A stretch of DNA of 64,000 nt from Gluconacetobacter takamatsuzukensis (GTDB taxonomy: Bacteria > Pseudomonadota > Alphaproteobacteria > Acetobacterales > Acetobacteraceae): assembly GCF_014174275.1 (NCBI RefSeq), contig NZ_JABEQK010000003.1, forward strand, positions 186,001 through 250,000, in the 5' to 3' direction. This document shows, one piece after another, positions 26,643 to 35,853 of the stretch. A program made the translations under genes and the position numbers. Below the pieces are notes generated by a model. The model was not told the origin of the DNA and searched no databases. It saw only the letters and a program-made list of their open reading frames with translations. Position 1 is the first letter of the stretch. Each line of letters starts with the position of its first letter.

Positions 26643-27155
26643 ATGGACAGCCACGACGCCAATCGCATCGGCGCCGCGATCCTGCTGACCGCGCTGGCGG
26701 CGGCGGCCAGCGTCTGGGTCGGGTACCTGGCCGTGCCGCCCGCCATCCCCCTCCGTCCGGCCTTCGCCCTGCCCGAGCCCCCGGGCGCCGCCGCCGGCCT
26801 GTCGATTGCCGAGGCCCTCGCCCATGCCGACCCCAGGGCCGGGCAGGCCCTTGCGGCGCGCTCCTGCACGACATGCCACAGTTTCACCAAAGGCGCCCCG
26901 CCCACGGTCGGCCCCGACCTGTTCGGCGTCGCCGGCACTCCGATCGCCGACGTGCCGGGCTATATCTTCTCCCCGGCATTGTCGGGACATCACGCCGAAC
27001 TCTGGACCGACGAGGCCCTGTCGACATGGCTGGAAAGCCCGGCCCGCTTCGCGCCCGGCACCCGCATGGCCTTCCCCGGCCTGCCCGACATCCGCGACCG
27101 CGCGGCCGTCATCGCCTACCTGCACACCCTGTCCGATGGAGGACACCAACCATGA
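26643..27155 (+). CDS. Membrane-anchored c-type cytochrome
   Basis: The product resembles CycM-like class I cytochromes that carry electrons between the bc1 complex and oxidases on the periplasmic face. It has an N-terminal uncleaved anchor (RIGAAILLTALAAAASVWVGYLA), a Pro/Ala-rich linker, one heme-binding CTTCH motif, then VGPDLFGVAG and the axial Met in GTRMAFPG. The start MDSHDANRIG at 26643 matches the family; ATG 26607 with an AAGGA site is an in-frame alternative. Its stop overlaps the hisN start (ATGA, 27152-27155), an odd pairing of a respiratory and a biosynthetic gene. Confidence 0.9.
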   Translation: MDSHDANRIGAAILLTALAAAASVWVGYLAVPPAIPLRPAFALPEPPGAAAGLSIAEALAHADPRAGQALAARSCTTCHSFTKGAPPTVGPDLFGVAGTPIADVPGYIFSPALSGHHAELWTDEALSTWLESPARFAPGTRMAFPGLPDIRDRAAVIAYLHTLSDGGHQP

Positions 27156-27979
27156 CCGACACGCCCCTGGCCGACAGCCCCCTCCCCGACGCCGAGCGCC
27201 TGCTGGAAGCCGCGACGGCCGCCGCCGATGCCGCCGGATGCGTGATCCGTCCGTTCTTCCGGTCCGGGGTCGCGGTCGACGACAAGAGCGACCAGAGCCC
27301 CGTAACCGTCGCCGACCGCACCGCCGAACGCACCATCCGGGCGATCCTGGCCGAGCGCCTGCCCGACCATGCGGTACTGGGCGAGGAATTCGGGCTGGAA
27401 CGCGCGGGCTCCCGCTGGTGCTGGGTGATCGACCCGATCGACGGCACGCGGGCCTTCGTGACGGGCCGCCCCACCTTCGGCACCCTGATCGCACTGCTCG
27501 AGGACGGGGTACCGGTGCTGGGCATCATCGACCAGCCGATCACCGGCGAACGCTGGATCGGCATGCGCGGCCGGCCGACGCGCTACGAATCCCGCCTGCC
27601 CGGCACCATCGGCACCCGGCGCTGCGCCGCGCTGGAAATGGCGGAACTGTCCTGCACCTCGCCCGAGATGATCGAGGGCGCACCGACCCCGCATTGGGAC
27701 ACGCTGCGCCGCGCCGCCCGGCGCGTCACCTGGGGCGGCGATTGCTACGCCTACGGCCTGCTGGCGCTCGGACAGGTCGACGTGGTCGCGGAATGCATGA
27801 TGAAGGTCTGGGATTGGGCCGCCCTGGTGCCCATCATAGAGGGTGCCGGCGGCCGGGTGACGGACTGGCACGGCCGCAGGCTGCATGCCGAAGGCGACGG
27901 CACGGTGCTGGCCGTGGGCGACCCGGCGATGCTGGCCGACGCCGTTTCCCTGCTCAATACGGGCCTGCCGGCGCTCTGA
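27152..27979 (+). CDS. hisN: Histidinol-phosphatase (inositol monophosphatase family)
   Basis: The protein belongs to the Mg-dependent IMPase fold, and its sequence fits the HisN branch that dephosphorylates histidinol phosphate. The metal site is complete: GEEFG (first Glu pair), WVIDPIDGTRAF, and the distal Asp in MKVWDWAALVPIIEGAGG. Length is 275 residues. The ATG at 27152 overlaps the cytochrome stop. Inositol-phosphatase activity remains possible, as the two branches share motifs; the short TRAFVTGRPTFGTL segment is typical of HisN. Confidence 0.88.
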   Translation: MTDTPLADSPLPDAERLLEAATAAADAAGCVIRPFFRSGVAVDDKSDQSPVTVADRTAERTIRAILAERLPDHAVLGEEFGLERAGSRWCWVIDPIDGTRAFVTGRPTFGTLIALLEDGVPVLGIIDQPITGERWIGMRGRPTRYESRLPGTIGTRRCAALEMAELSCTSPEMIEGAPTPHWDTLRRAARRVTWGGDCYAYGLLALGQVDVVAECMMKVWDWAALVPIIEGAGGRVTDWHGRRLHAEGDGTVLAVGDPAMLADAVSLLNTGLPAL

Positions 27980-28091
27980 CCCTGCTGGCCCGTCCGGGGC
28001 GCACATGGCACCGATGCCATCCTTCCCCTATCCATTTATCCGCCGATCGGATAGGAGCACCATCTTCACCGAATAAACGCGAGTATTCGAG

Positions 28092-29357
28092 ATGAGCAGC
28101 GAAGCCACCTCCCACCTGTCCCTCCCGAAGGACAAGATCCGCATCCTGCTTCTCGAAGGCATTCACGACAGCGCCGTGTCGCTGCTGAAAGCCAACGGCT
28201 ACGAGAACGTCACGCGCCTGAAGACCGCCCTGGAAGGGGCGGCCCTGCGCGAGGCGCTGGAAGGCGTGCATATCGTGGGTATCCGCTCCCGCACCCAGCT
28301 GACCGACGAGGTCCTCGCCGCCGCCGACCGGCTGATTGCGGTGGGCTGCTTCTGCATCGGCACCAACCAGGTCAACCTGGCGGCGGCGCGCAGCCACGGC
28401 ATTCCGGTCTTCAACGCCCCGTTCAGCAACACCCGCTCGGTCGCCGAACTGGTGATGGGCGAGATCGTGATGCTGATGCGGCAGATCTTCCCCCGCTCGG
28501 TGCAGTGCCATGCCGGCGGCTGGAACAAATCGGCGGCCAATAGCTGGGAAGTCCGGGGCAAGACGCTGGGCATCGTCGGCTACGGCTCGATCGGCTCGCA
28601 GCTCTCGGTCCTGGCCGAGGCGTTCGGCATGCGGGTGATCTATCACGACGTGATCGACAAGCTGGTCCACGGCAACGCCACCCCGGTCGACACGCTGGGC
28701 GACCTGCTGGCGCAGAGCGACGTGGTCAGCCTCCATGTGCCGCAACTGCCCAGCACCGCGAACCTGATCGGCGCCGAGCAGATCCGCGCGATGAAGCCCG
28801 GCTCGTTCCTGATCAACAATGCCCGCGGCAATGTCGTGGACCTGGCGGCCTTGGCCGACGCCCTGCGCGACGGCCACCTGCTGGGGGCGGCGATCGACGT
28901 GTTCCCGACCGAACCCAAGGGCGCGGGCGATTCCTTCTCCTCGCCGCTCCAGGGGCTGAACAACGTCATCCTCAGCCCGCATATCGGCGGCTCCACCGCC
29001 GAGGCGCAGGAACGGATCGGCGTCGAGGTCGCACGCAAGCTGATCGAATATTCCGACGTGGGCTCGACCCTCGGCGCGGTCAATTTCCCGACCGTGCAAC
29101 TGCCCGAAAGCCCGCGCGGCACCCGCTTCATGCACGTGCACAGCAACGTTCCCGGCATCATGCTGCAGATCAACGAGATCTTCATGGCCGAGAACAGCAA
29201 CATCACGGCCCAGTACCTCCAGACGGACGGCGAGCTGGGCTATGTGGTGGTCGAGGCGGAAACCGGGCGCGATATCGACAAGGACAACCGCATCCTGCGT
29301 CGCCTGCGCGACCTGAAGGGCACGATCCGGGCCCGCCTGCTCTACCAGCAGCCCTGA
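28092..29357 (+). CDS. serA: D-3-phosphoglycerate dehydrogenase
   Basis: SerA starts serine synthesis by oxidising 3-phosphoglycerate. The 421-residue protein is the E. coli-type: substrate-binding halves around a NAD-binding domain with LGIVGYGSIGSQ (about 157-168), catalytic Arg in INNARG, Glu and the His in LSPHIGGST, and a C-terminal ACT domain (about 345-421; HVHSNVPGIMLQINEIF) for serine feedback. The start ATG 28092 lies behind a GAG site. Upstream, a CCTATCC/GGATAGG inverted repeat (28027-28055) may be regulatory. No terminator with a T-run is evident before the tRNA gene. Confidence 0.96.
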   Translation: MSSEATSHLSLPKDKIRILLLEGIHDSAVSLLKANGYENVTRLKTALEGAALREALEGVHIVGIRSRTQLTDEVLAAADRLIAVGCFCIGTNQVNLAAARSHGIPVFNAPFSNTRSVAELVMGEIVMLMRQIFPRSVQCHAGGWNKSAANSWEVRGKTLGIVGYGSIGSQLSVLAEAFGMRVIYHDVIDKLVHGNATPVDTLGDLLAQSDVVSLHVPQLPSTANLIGAEQIRAMKPGSFLINNARGNVVDLAALADALRDGHLLGAAIDVFPTEPKGAGDSFSSPLQGLNNVILSPHIGGSTAEAQERIGVEVARKLIEYSDVGSTLGAVNFPTVQLPESPRGTRFMHVHSNVPGIMLQINEIFMAENSNITAQYLQTDGELGYVVVEAETGRDIDKDNRILRRLRDLKGTIRARLLYQQP

Positions 29358-29506
29358 CCGAACCGGGTGGCGGGGCGACGATGTCACCCCCACCCTGCCC
29401 CTTGACCCGTCAGGGAGACAGAGGCAAAAGCAGACGTCCCGACCCCGGTCCCCAAGGACCGCAATGTCGCGGAATAGCCTAGACGATGGCGCAACACCCC
29501 ATCGCC

Positions 29507-29581
29507 GCCGGGTTAGCACAGCGGTAGTGCAGCGGTTTTGTAAACCGAAGGTCGGGGGTTCAAATCCCTCACCCGGCACCA
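29507..29581 (+). tRNA. tRNA-Thr (anticodon UGU), CCA encoded
   Basis: The 75-nt sequence folds as a cloverleaf: acceptor GCCGGGT/ACCCGGC, D stem GCAC/GTGC with a 7-nt loop, anticodon stem-loop with loop TTTGTAA (anticodon TGT at its centre), variable loop AGGTC, and T arm with TTCAAAT. The discriminator A and the CCA end are encoded. The top pair of the anticodon stem (27-43) is a G-A mismatch. The anticodon reads ACA and related Thr codons. Confidence 0.96.
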
Positions 29582-29662
29582 TACGATTTCAGGAAAAGCG
29601 CTTATTTCCGCCGGCAGATGCGGCCCCGGCCGGGTCATCCCCGAACGCGGCGGCTGCCCTGT

Positions 29663-30160
29663 TCAGGATTTCGACGCCGTCGGCTCGTTCACCGTAAAGA
29701 CGGCTTCGTTGGCGATGGAGATGACATCCGTCGGCCGGTCCCTGGTCTCCTGCTGGGTCTGGGCGATGCCGGCGGTGAAGGCGCGCACCTGCGCCAGTTC
29801 CTCGCGCACGTCATTGAGGATTTCGAGCAGGGCCGTATGGTCCTCGGCCGCGCGCTGGTCGGTACCGCGTGCAATGACCGCGTTGCCGACCATCAGCGCG
29901 GGCAGCGCGACAAGCTGGATGCAGTTGCTGATATAAAGCAGCGGCCCCTGCCATGACGCATTGACCAGCGGCAGCAGCGAGAAGACCGTAAACATATAGA
30001 CGCACCAGATGCTGCCGAACATCACGGTCATCTTGACGGCCAGGCGGTCGTTGAACGTGTCGATCCACCGCGGGGCCCCGGACGGCTGGTCGGCCCGGTG
30101 GCGATCCCGGTAGAACCAATTGAGCGGCCTCCAGACATGGGACGGCTTCACGGTCATCAT
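29663..30160 (-). CDS. Two-span membrane protein, low-affinity iron permease / DUF1003-like
   Basis: The 165-residue product has a basic/aromatic N-terminus (WRPLNWFYRDRH), then RWIDTFNDRLAVKMTVMFGSIW leading into two hydrophobic helices separated by a short loop with ASWQGPLLYISN. It ends in a charged helical tail (DQRAAEDHTALLEILNDVREELAQV). This plan is shared by low-affinity iron permease-like and DUF1003 proteins, but I cannot choose between them by eye. A GGAAG site precedes ATG 30160; ATG 30157 is adjacent. It sits alone, pointing towards the tRNA gene. Confidence 0.7.
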   Translation of the reverse strand: MMTVKPSHVWRPLNWFYRDRHRADQPSGAPRWIDTFNDRLAVKMTVMFGSIWCVYMFTVFSLLPLVNASWQGPLLYISNCIQLVALPALMVGNAVIARGTDQRAAEDHTALLEILNDVREELAQVRAFTAGIAQTQQETRDRPTDVISIANEAVFTVNEPTASKS

Positions 30161-30559
30161 CCATCTTCCTTCATGCGACCGGCAGGCACGCCGATCGTTC
30201 CCGGCCGTCACCGCGCAGTCGGCGCCAGTGCCGGACGGCAGCGCGGGATTCCATCCGGATCGGCCGGTCCCGTCAATCCATGCCAGGTCAATGGCACCTA
30301 CCGTATCCGGATGAGGTCGAAGACGGCCGCAGGTCCCGAACACCCACCACGCTTTTCCACCGCATCTGGGGGTGTTTGTTAACTTTTATATGACAATTTC
30401 AAATCCCGGTCTTCGAAGAGAAAGGATAATGGCAACGCCACGTTCCAGCCTCGACGAAAGCAATCATCTTTTCAAAGAAAAATAGAATTTTATACGAAAC
30501 AAAATAGAAAATTGTTTGAAAAACAAGACTGTATTCTTCTAAAAAACAGGAGAAACGAA
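30161..30559. other. 399-bp AT-rich intergenic region before the Hint-domain gene
   Basis: The first 200 bp have normal GC content. From about 30360 the sequence turns strongly AT-rich up to the gene start, unlike the rest of the window. It holds the rightward promoter region and a perfect inverted repeat TTGTTT-GAA-AAACAA at 30512-30526, 33 bp before the start codon. No protein gene is seen. Confidence 0.55.
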
Positions 30560-32443
30560 ATGTCAACCACATACACCCAGACCACTACCAGCGGATTGAC
30601 CTATACGATCGTCGATAACGGCCCTGTCGCCCTGGGAGCGGGAGGCGAGAGCTGGACCGTCAGTATCAAGAACAGCCAGGGGCAGTCCGTTCTCGCTCCA
30701 ATGAACCTGAACACGGGTGTTCTGGGCACCGGACTTTTGGGCACCGGTGGCGTTGTCGTCGGGACGTCCTCTTACAACGAACTCCTCTCGGGCCTGAGCG
30801 GAGGCACGTTTGTCACCCTTCCTGGATCGACGGGCGCCATCAACCTGACCGTCGCCCTTGCGTCGGGCAATACTTTCTACATTGGCGGAACGACGACCAT
30901 CAGCGTCGCCGTCAATGCACTCAGCGCACAGACGATCAATGTCTACGGGGGAACCGCGACCTTTTCCGGCAGCCTCATCGCAGGTGCGCTGAGCGGCTCG
31001 GCGATCAATATCGGCTATGGCGGCACGTTCAACACCGGCACAGGCCTTTTGAATATTCTCAACGGGTCGACGATCAATTTTTCAACGGGCGGCGGCACCC
31101 TGATCGCCAACGGCTCGGGGCCGCTGCTGGATCTGAGCCTGACGACGGTCAACAACTACGACCCCTCGAAAGACGTCATCGAATTTCAGGGCCAGGTTAC
31201 GCAGATCACCAATTATCATATCGAAAACACAAACGGTACCGTAACGGTTACATTGTATAACGGATCGACCGAAGCCGGGATCTACACCGCCCAACTGGCC
31301 AGCGGGGTCACCCTGAATACCGGGGACTATACGGTCGGCTCGGGCAGCAATCCTCTTTCCATCACCTATAATGGCGCGAATACCTATGTCGGCATCTGCT
31401 ACCTCGCCGGCTCCATGATCCGGATGCCGGGCGGCGACTGCGCGGTGGAAGAGGTACGCATCGGTGACGAGGTCTCGGCCTTCGACTGGCGGACCGACAC
31501 CACGACCACGCGCAAGGTGATCTGGGCCGGCAGCAAAACGACGACCGTCAATCCCGACCTTCCCGATGACGAGGCAGGATATCCGGTCCGCATCCTCAAG
31601 GACGCGATCGCCGATGGCGTGCCCTACAAGGACATGCTGATCACGGCCGAACATTGCCTGTTCTTCGAAGGAAGGTTCGTTCCGGCCCGGATGCTCGTCA
31701 ACGGGCGATCGATCTTCTACGACAGATCCTTCGCCACCTACGATTATTACCATATCGAGACCGAAGAACACGCCGTGATCATGGCCGACGGCGTCCTCAC
31801 CGAAAGCTATCTCGACACGGGCAATCGCGGCACCTTCCGTCAGACCGGGCGCGTCCTCAGCATCGGCGGTCGCCGGAAGAGCTGGGCCGAAGACGCGGCC
31901 GCGCCACTGGGGGTCGACCGCGCGTTCGCCGAGCCCCTGTTCCGCCGGATCGAAACCCGCGCGACCCTCTCCGGTCACGAAAGCCGCGCTCCTTCCCCGG
32001 CCCTGACCGACGATGCGGACCTGCATCTCGTCACCGACAGGGGGCAGGTCATCCGCAAGGCCCGCGCGGCCAACGGCCATGTCAGCTTCATGATCCCGAC
32101 CGGTGTCACGTCGGTACGCCTGGTCTCCCGCGCCAGCCGCCCCAGCGACACGATCGGCCCCTTCGTCGACGACCGCCGCCATATCGGCGTCTCGGTCGGC
32201 GAAATCACGCTGTTCGAAGGCAATCACGCCCTGAACGTCACGGCCCACCTGACCGACCAGACCCTGCCAGGCTGGAACGCGCGGGAGCAGGAAGACCGAC
32301 GCTGGACCGACGGCAATGCGCTGCTGCCGCTCGGCCCCCGCTATCCCAATGGGGTTGCCCTGCTCTCCATCCAGATCAGGGCCGCCGGTCCTTACCTCGC
32401 CGCTGCCGGGTCGGTCGATACGGCAGAGGCCCGAATGGCCTGA
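30560..32443 (+). CDS. Hint-domain protein with N-terminal beta-solenoid-like passenger
   Basis: The 627-residue product starts without a classical signal peptide. Residues about 1-275 are rich in Gly, Thr, Ser and Asn with repeating short strands (NTGVLGTGLLGTGG, TINVYGGTATFSG), as in beta-solenoids of autotransporters and adhesins. At Cys280 (GICYLAGSMIRMPGG) a Hint_2 (hedgehog/intein-like) domain begins and runs to about 430, with AVEEVRIGDEV and the conserved ITAEHCLFFEGRFVPARMLVNG containing the His. A C-terminal domain of about 170 residues follows. Such proteins are frequent in Acetobacteraceae; their function is not established, with autoprocessing a possibility. A strong AGGAGA site fixes ATG 30560. 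Its leader and first third are AT-richer than the neighbours. Confidence 0.85.
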   Translation: MSTTYTQTTTSGLTYTIVDNGPVALGAGGESWTVSIKNSQGQSVLAPMNLNTGVLGTGLLGTGGVVVGTSSYNELLSGLSGGTFVTLPGSTGAINLTVALASGNTFYIGGTTTISVAVNALSAQTINVYGGTATFSGSLIAGALSGSAINIGYGGTFNTGTGLLNILNGSTINFSTGGGTLIANGSGPLLDLSLTTVNNYDPSKDVIEFQGQVTQITNYHIENTNGTVTVTLYNGSTEAGIYTAQLASGVTLNTGDYTVGSGSNPLSITYNGANTYVGICYLAGSMIRMPGGDCAVEEVRIGDEVSAFDWRTDTTTTRKVIWAGSKTTTVNPDLPDDEAGYPVRILKDAIADGVPYKDMLITAEHCLFFEGRFVPARMLVNGRSIFYDRSFATYDYYHIETEEHAVIMADGVLTESYLDTGNRGTFRQTGRVLSIGGRRKSWAEDAAAPLGVDRAFAEPLFRRIETRATLSGHESRAPSPALTDDADLHLVTDRGQVIRKARAANGHVSFMIPTGVTSVRLVSRASRPSDTIGPFVDDRRHIGVSVGEITLFEGNHALNVTAHLTDQTLPGWNAREQEDRRWTDGNALLPLGPRYPNGVALLSIQIRAAGPYLAAAGSVDTAEARMA

Positions 32444-32517
32444 TACTCCCGGCCGCAGCCGGTTCCAGCCGCGCCCTGCTCCCATCCCGGGGGCAGGGCA
32501 GCCTCCAGGCATCCCCC

Positions 32518-33099
32518 ATGGCGCGCCGCATTCTTCTCCAGCCCGGACAGATCTGGACCCCGCAGGACCCGTCTCTCCCGGCCCGACGGGTACGCGATCT
32601 CCCCAGGGGCCGGCTCTCCTACACCGAGATATCGCCGTCCTGCCCGGCCGGCAGCACCCCGACCGGGCAGGCCGGCCATCTGGTGACCCCGCGCCTCTTT
32701 CGCGAATGGATCCGCGCGTACGGCGCCACGCTGGCCGGCAATGACGGCGAGAAGGCCTCGCCCTCGGCCGAACTCGCCAAGAAGATCGTCACCCTGCGTT
32801 CGGCCTGCGGCATGAGCCAGTCCGGACTGGCCACGGCGCTGGGCCTGAGCCGCTCCGCCGTCGCCGCCCTCGAAACCGGCCGCAGCAGCGCGCGCATCCA
32901 TATCCCAAGACTGGCCGAGCTGTTCCATGTGCCAGTGGAACTCTTCCTCAGTGGCATGACCGAGCAGACCTTCCCCATGGATCTCTCGATGGACGAACAC
33001 GACCTGATCGACCTTTATCGCCGCCTGCCGGTCGCGCTGAAGATCAGCGTCCAGAAATATGTCGAACGCCAGACCAGGCAGGCCGAAGAGGCCGACTGA
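32518..33099 (+). CDS. XRE-family HTH transcriptional regulator
   Basis: The 193-residue product has a Cro/C1-type helix-turn-helix at about residues 82-137 (AKKIVTLRSACGMSQSGLATALGLSRSAVAALETGR), followed by IPRLAELFHVPVELF, the usual end of the domain. The N-terminal 80 residues are unlike other families I know (MARRILLQPGQIWTP...). A C-terminal helical part (DEHDLIDLYRRLPVALKISVQKYV) resembles the tail of small C1-like regulators. The start ATG 32518 is the best in frame, 75 bp after the Hint gene. It may control the Hint gene or the following cyclase; this is inference. Confidence 0.82.
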   Translation: MARRILLQPGQIWTPQDPSLPARRVRDLPRGRLSYTEISPSCPAGSTPTGQAGHLVTPRLFREWIRAYGATLAGNDGEKASPSAELAKKIVTLRSACGMSQSGLATALGLSRSAVAALETGRSSARIHIPRLAELFHVPVELFLSGMTEQTFPMDLSMDEHDLIDLYRRLPVALKISVQKYVERQTRQAEEAD

Positions 33100-33285
33100 C
33101 CGCCCGTCGGCAGGGCGCACGTCCTCGCTCCGGTCGCGAAAGCCCCCGAAACGCGAAAAACGCATCCCCGATACGCCGCCAGGCGCATTGACCGGCAGCT
33201 CCCCCGGCTTTTGCCGATGTTGGCATCTGTCCATCAACTGGCGGTTGGTGATAATTGAAATTACAACGGTGGGCGGGTCGCGGCC

Positions 33286-35094
33286 ATGGGGGGGTTCTTG
33301 GCGGGTAGAAGCAGGCTGTCGACCGTGCTGACATGCATGGTCTGGTGCCTTGTCGCCATTGCCAGCGTCGCATGGACCCGGCATGGGGGCAGCTCCGCGA
33401 TGATCTGGCCCGCCAACGCCATTCTGGTGACATCGGCCCTTTGCGTCCGAAATTTCGACTGGCGGCTGTTTCCCCCGCTGCTCCTGGTCCTGTCGACCAT
33501 GGTCAATCTGGGCGACCATCGCCCGTGGATCACCAGCGTCGGCTTTGCCAGCGCCAATCTGACCGAAATCCTGCTCGCCGTTTTTCTGACCCGCCGCTTC
33601 AGCCCGACCTCCGGCTTTTTCGAACATCCCGGATGGGCATTCCGTTTTGCCGTCATGACATCCGTGGCCGTGCTCTGCTCCGCGGCCATCGCCGGCGAAG
33701 CGCTGTATTTCAGCGAGGGGCGCGACTGGCTGGGCGGCGCGATGGCCTGGATGATGGCCCACCTGCCCGGCCTGCTGATCACGGTTCCGGTTCTACTGGC
33801 CCTGAACCCATACGACACCAAGGGCGACGCGGACCATGAGGCCCCCTCGCCGGTCGTGGCCGGCGGCCTGATGGCGCTGGTCGCCGGGGCGGCGATCATG
33901 GTCTACGGCCAGTCCCACTATCCGTTCCAGTTCCTGCTCCTGCCTCCGCTGCTTCTGGCCACCTATCACCTCTATGCCAAGGGCGCCGCACTGGCCGTCG
34001 CGATCATCGCCATGATCGGCAGCTATTTCATCTTCACCGATATCGGCCCGGTCATGCCCTTTCACGGGCCGGACTCGCTGAGGATCTATATTTTCCAGCT
34101 CGACCTCGCGACGATCTTCTTCTGCGCCCTGCCGCTGGGGGCGGTGCTGACCCAGCGCGACCAGAAAGCAGCGCTGGCCGAACGGCGCCTGCGGGATTTC
34201 CGCCATCTGGCCGACCGGGTGGGCGACGTGCTGTTCCGGGTCGATGCGTTCGGGCGCTGGAGCTACCTCAATCCGGCGTCCGAGCAATTATTCGGCGTGC
34301 CGGTCGAATACCGGCTGGGCCAGCACATGCTGGAAAGCATCATCCCCGAGGATCGCGTCGCCCTCAGCCGGGCGTTGGCCGAACTCGTGTCCGGCAGCCG
34401 GGAAGACCTGCGCCAGGTCGTCAGCATCTGCCGCCGCGACGGCACGATCCGGCATGTCGAGATCCTGGCCCATCGCCTGGATGAAGATCTGGGATATGGC
34501 GGCCTGATCCGCGACGTGACCGACCAGATGACGCAGGACGAGCAGAACCGCCAGATCGCCGAAGCCAACGAGCACGCGGCCAACACGGACGAACTGACGG
34601 GCCTACCCAACCGGCGCGCCTTCTTCCAGGCGCTCCACGCCTGCCTGGCAGAGGATGCAGCGAAGATCGCGGTCGCGATCTTCGACCTGGATCATTTCAA
34701 GCTGGTCAACGACCGCTACGGCCATCCGATCGGGGACGTCGTGCTGCGCAGGGTCGCCTCCACCGTGCTGGCCGCGGTGCGCGACGGCGACATGGTGGCC
34801 CGGATCGGCGGCGAGGAATTCGCGGTCCTGATCATCGACCAGAACCCCGAGCACGCGATCGGTCTGGCCCGCCGCCTGGTCCGCGCGGTCTCGGCGGATT
34901 CGATCGCGATCCCCTCGGGCCCGATCCTGCACGTCACGATCAGCATGGGCATCGCCAGCCACCAGCCCGGCGAAGACCATGCAACGTTGATCGAGCGTGC
35001 CGACCAGGCGCTCTATGCCGCAAAGCATGGCGGCCGGAACCGGCTGATGATCGCCGACGCCGCCGTCGCCGCGCAATCGGCCGAGGGCGCCTGA
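33286..35094 (+). CDS. MASE1-PAS-GGDEF diguanylate cyclase
   Basis: The product should make cyclic-di-GMP at the inner membrane. Residues about 1-285 are a MASE1-type sensor with eight or so hydrophobic helices (AMIWPANAILVTSALC). Residues about 300-420 form a PAS domain (VGDVLFRVDAFGRWSYLNPASEQLFG). The GGDEF domain (about 435-590) has the active GGEEF at 508-512 and an intact RxxD inhibitory site (RDGD, 499-502), so product inhibition is expected. No EAL domain is attached. In acetic acid bacteria c-di-GMP controls cellulose synthesis, but no target is visible here. Confidence 0.93.
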   Translation: MGGFLAGRSRLSTVLTCMVWCLVAIASVAWTRHGGSSAMIWPANAILVTSALCVRNFDWRLFPPLLLVLSTMVNLGDHRPWITSVGFASANLTEILLAVFLTRRFSPTSGFFEHPGWAFRFAVMTSVAVLCSAAIAGEALYFSEGRDWLGGAMAWMMAHLPGLLITVPVLLALNPYDTKGDADHEAPSPVVAGGLMALVAGAAIMVYGQSHYPFQFLLLPPLLLATYHLYAKGAALAVAIIAMIGSYFIFTDIGPVMPFHGPDSLRIYIFQLDLATIFFCALPLGAVLTQRDQKAALAERRLRDFRHLADRVGDVLFRVDAFGRWSYLNPASEQLFGVPVEYRLGQHMLESIIPEDRVALSRALAELVSGSREDLRQVVSICRRDGTIRHVEILAHRLDEDLGYGGLIRDVTDQMTQDEQNRQIAEANEHAANTDELTGLPNRRAFFQALHACLAEDAAKIAVAIFDLDHFKLVNDRYGHPIGDVVLRRVASTVLAAVRDGDMVARIGGEEFAVLIIDQNPEHAIGLARRLVRAVSADSIAIPSGPILHVTISMGIASHQPGEDHATLIERADQALYAAKHGGRNRLMIADAAVAAQSAEGA

Positions 35095-35116
35095 GGGGAC
35101 TGTCCCCGTCAGCGGC

Positions 35117-35746
35117 TCAAAGCAGGCCCGATTGCCGGAAACTGGTCGCGCCGCCATTGCCCACGATGACATGGTCGCGCACCGCCAGCCCCAGCACGGT
35201 GGCAATCTGCTCCAGCCGGCGGGTCATCATGATGTCCTCGCGCGACGGCATCGGGTTCCAGCCGGGATGGTTGTGGACCAGGATCAATTCGCTCGCCTTC
35301 AGCCGAATGGCGCGGCGCATGACCTCGCGCGGGTAGACGGGCGTCTGGTCGATCGTCCCCTGGGCCAGGACCTCGTCCGCGATCAGGCGGGCATTCCGGT
35401 CCAGGAACAGCACCCGGAACTGCTCCAGCGTCTCGCGCGCCAGCACCGCCTGCAGATACGCCATCAGCGCGTCATGCGACGCCAGCAGGCTGCCCTGGCG
35501 GATTCGCGTGCGCATCAGCCGGATGGCCGCCTCGCGCAGCAGCGGCAGCATGACGACAACCTGCACGCGCCCGCCGGCAACCGCCGACAATTCGTCTGCA
35601 TCGGCCGCGAACACGGCGCCGGCGGTCCCGAATCGCGTCAGCAGCGCATGCGCCAGCGCCGCCGGATCGCCGCCCGGCGGCAGGACCAGCACCAGGATCG
35701 CGGACAGCAGGGCCACATCGTCCGCACCGGTCGCGGGAGCGGTCAT
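35117..35746 (-). CDS. RadC-like JAB/JAMM-domain protein (intact metal motif)
   Basis: RadC-family proteins carry a JAMM metalloprotease-like fold; the exact function is unsettled despite the DNA-repair name. The C-terminal half has the full metal signature: VHNHPGWNPMPSREDI with His158, His160 and Asp171, plus LDRNARLIADEVLAQGT. The N-terminal helical part is shortened and lacks the usual GIG helix-hairpin-helix motif. Length is 209 residues. The gene is divergent from the HAD phosphatase gene and is one of two RadC-like genes within 2.2 kb. Confidence 0.88.
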   Translation of the reverse strand: MTAPATGADDVALLSAILVLVLPPGGDPAALAHALLTRFGTAGAVFAADADELSAVAGGRVQVVVMLPLLREAAIRLMRTRIRQGSLLASHDALMAYLQAVLARETLEQFRVLFLDRNARLIADEVLAQGTIDQTPVYPREVMRRAIRLKASELILVHNHPGWNPMPSREDIMMTRRLEQIATVLGLAVRDHVIVGNGGATSFRQSGLL

Positions 35747-35853
35747 GCCGCCCCCTGCCCCCGCTCGCCCGCAAAGCCGGCCGGCAATGGTCGCGAAGCG
35801 GCGTGGGTAGGGATATAAGGACTGTTCATGGAGCCAAAAGGACCATCGCCGGT

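Noticed and set aside
28027-28055. CCTATCC/GGATAGG inverted repeat upstream of serA as a riboswitch or terminator
   Set aside because: Only 7 bp with a 15-nt loop, no T-run, and no match to a known serine-responsive RNA; kept only as a remark in the serA entry.
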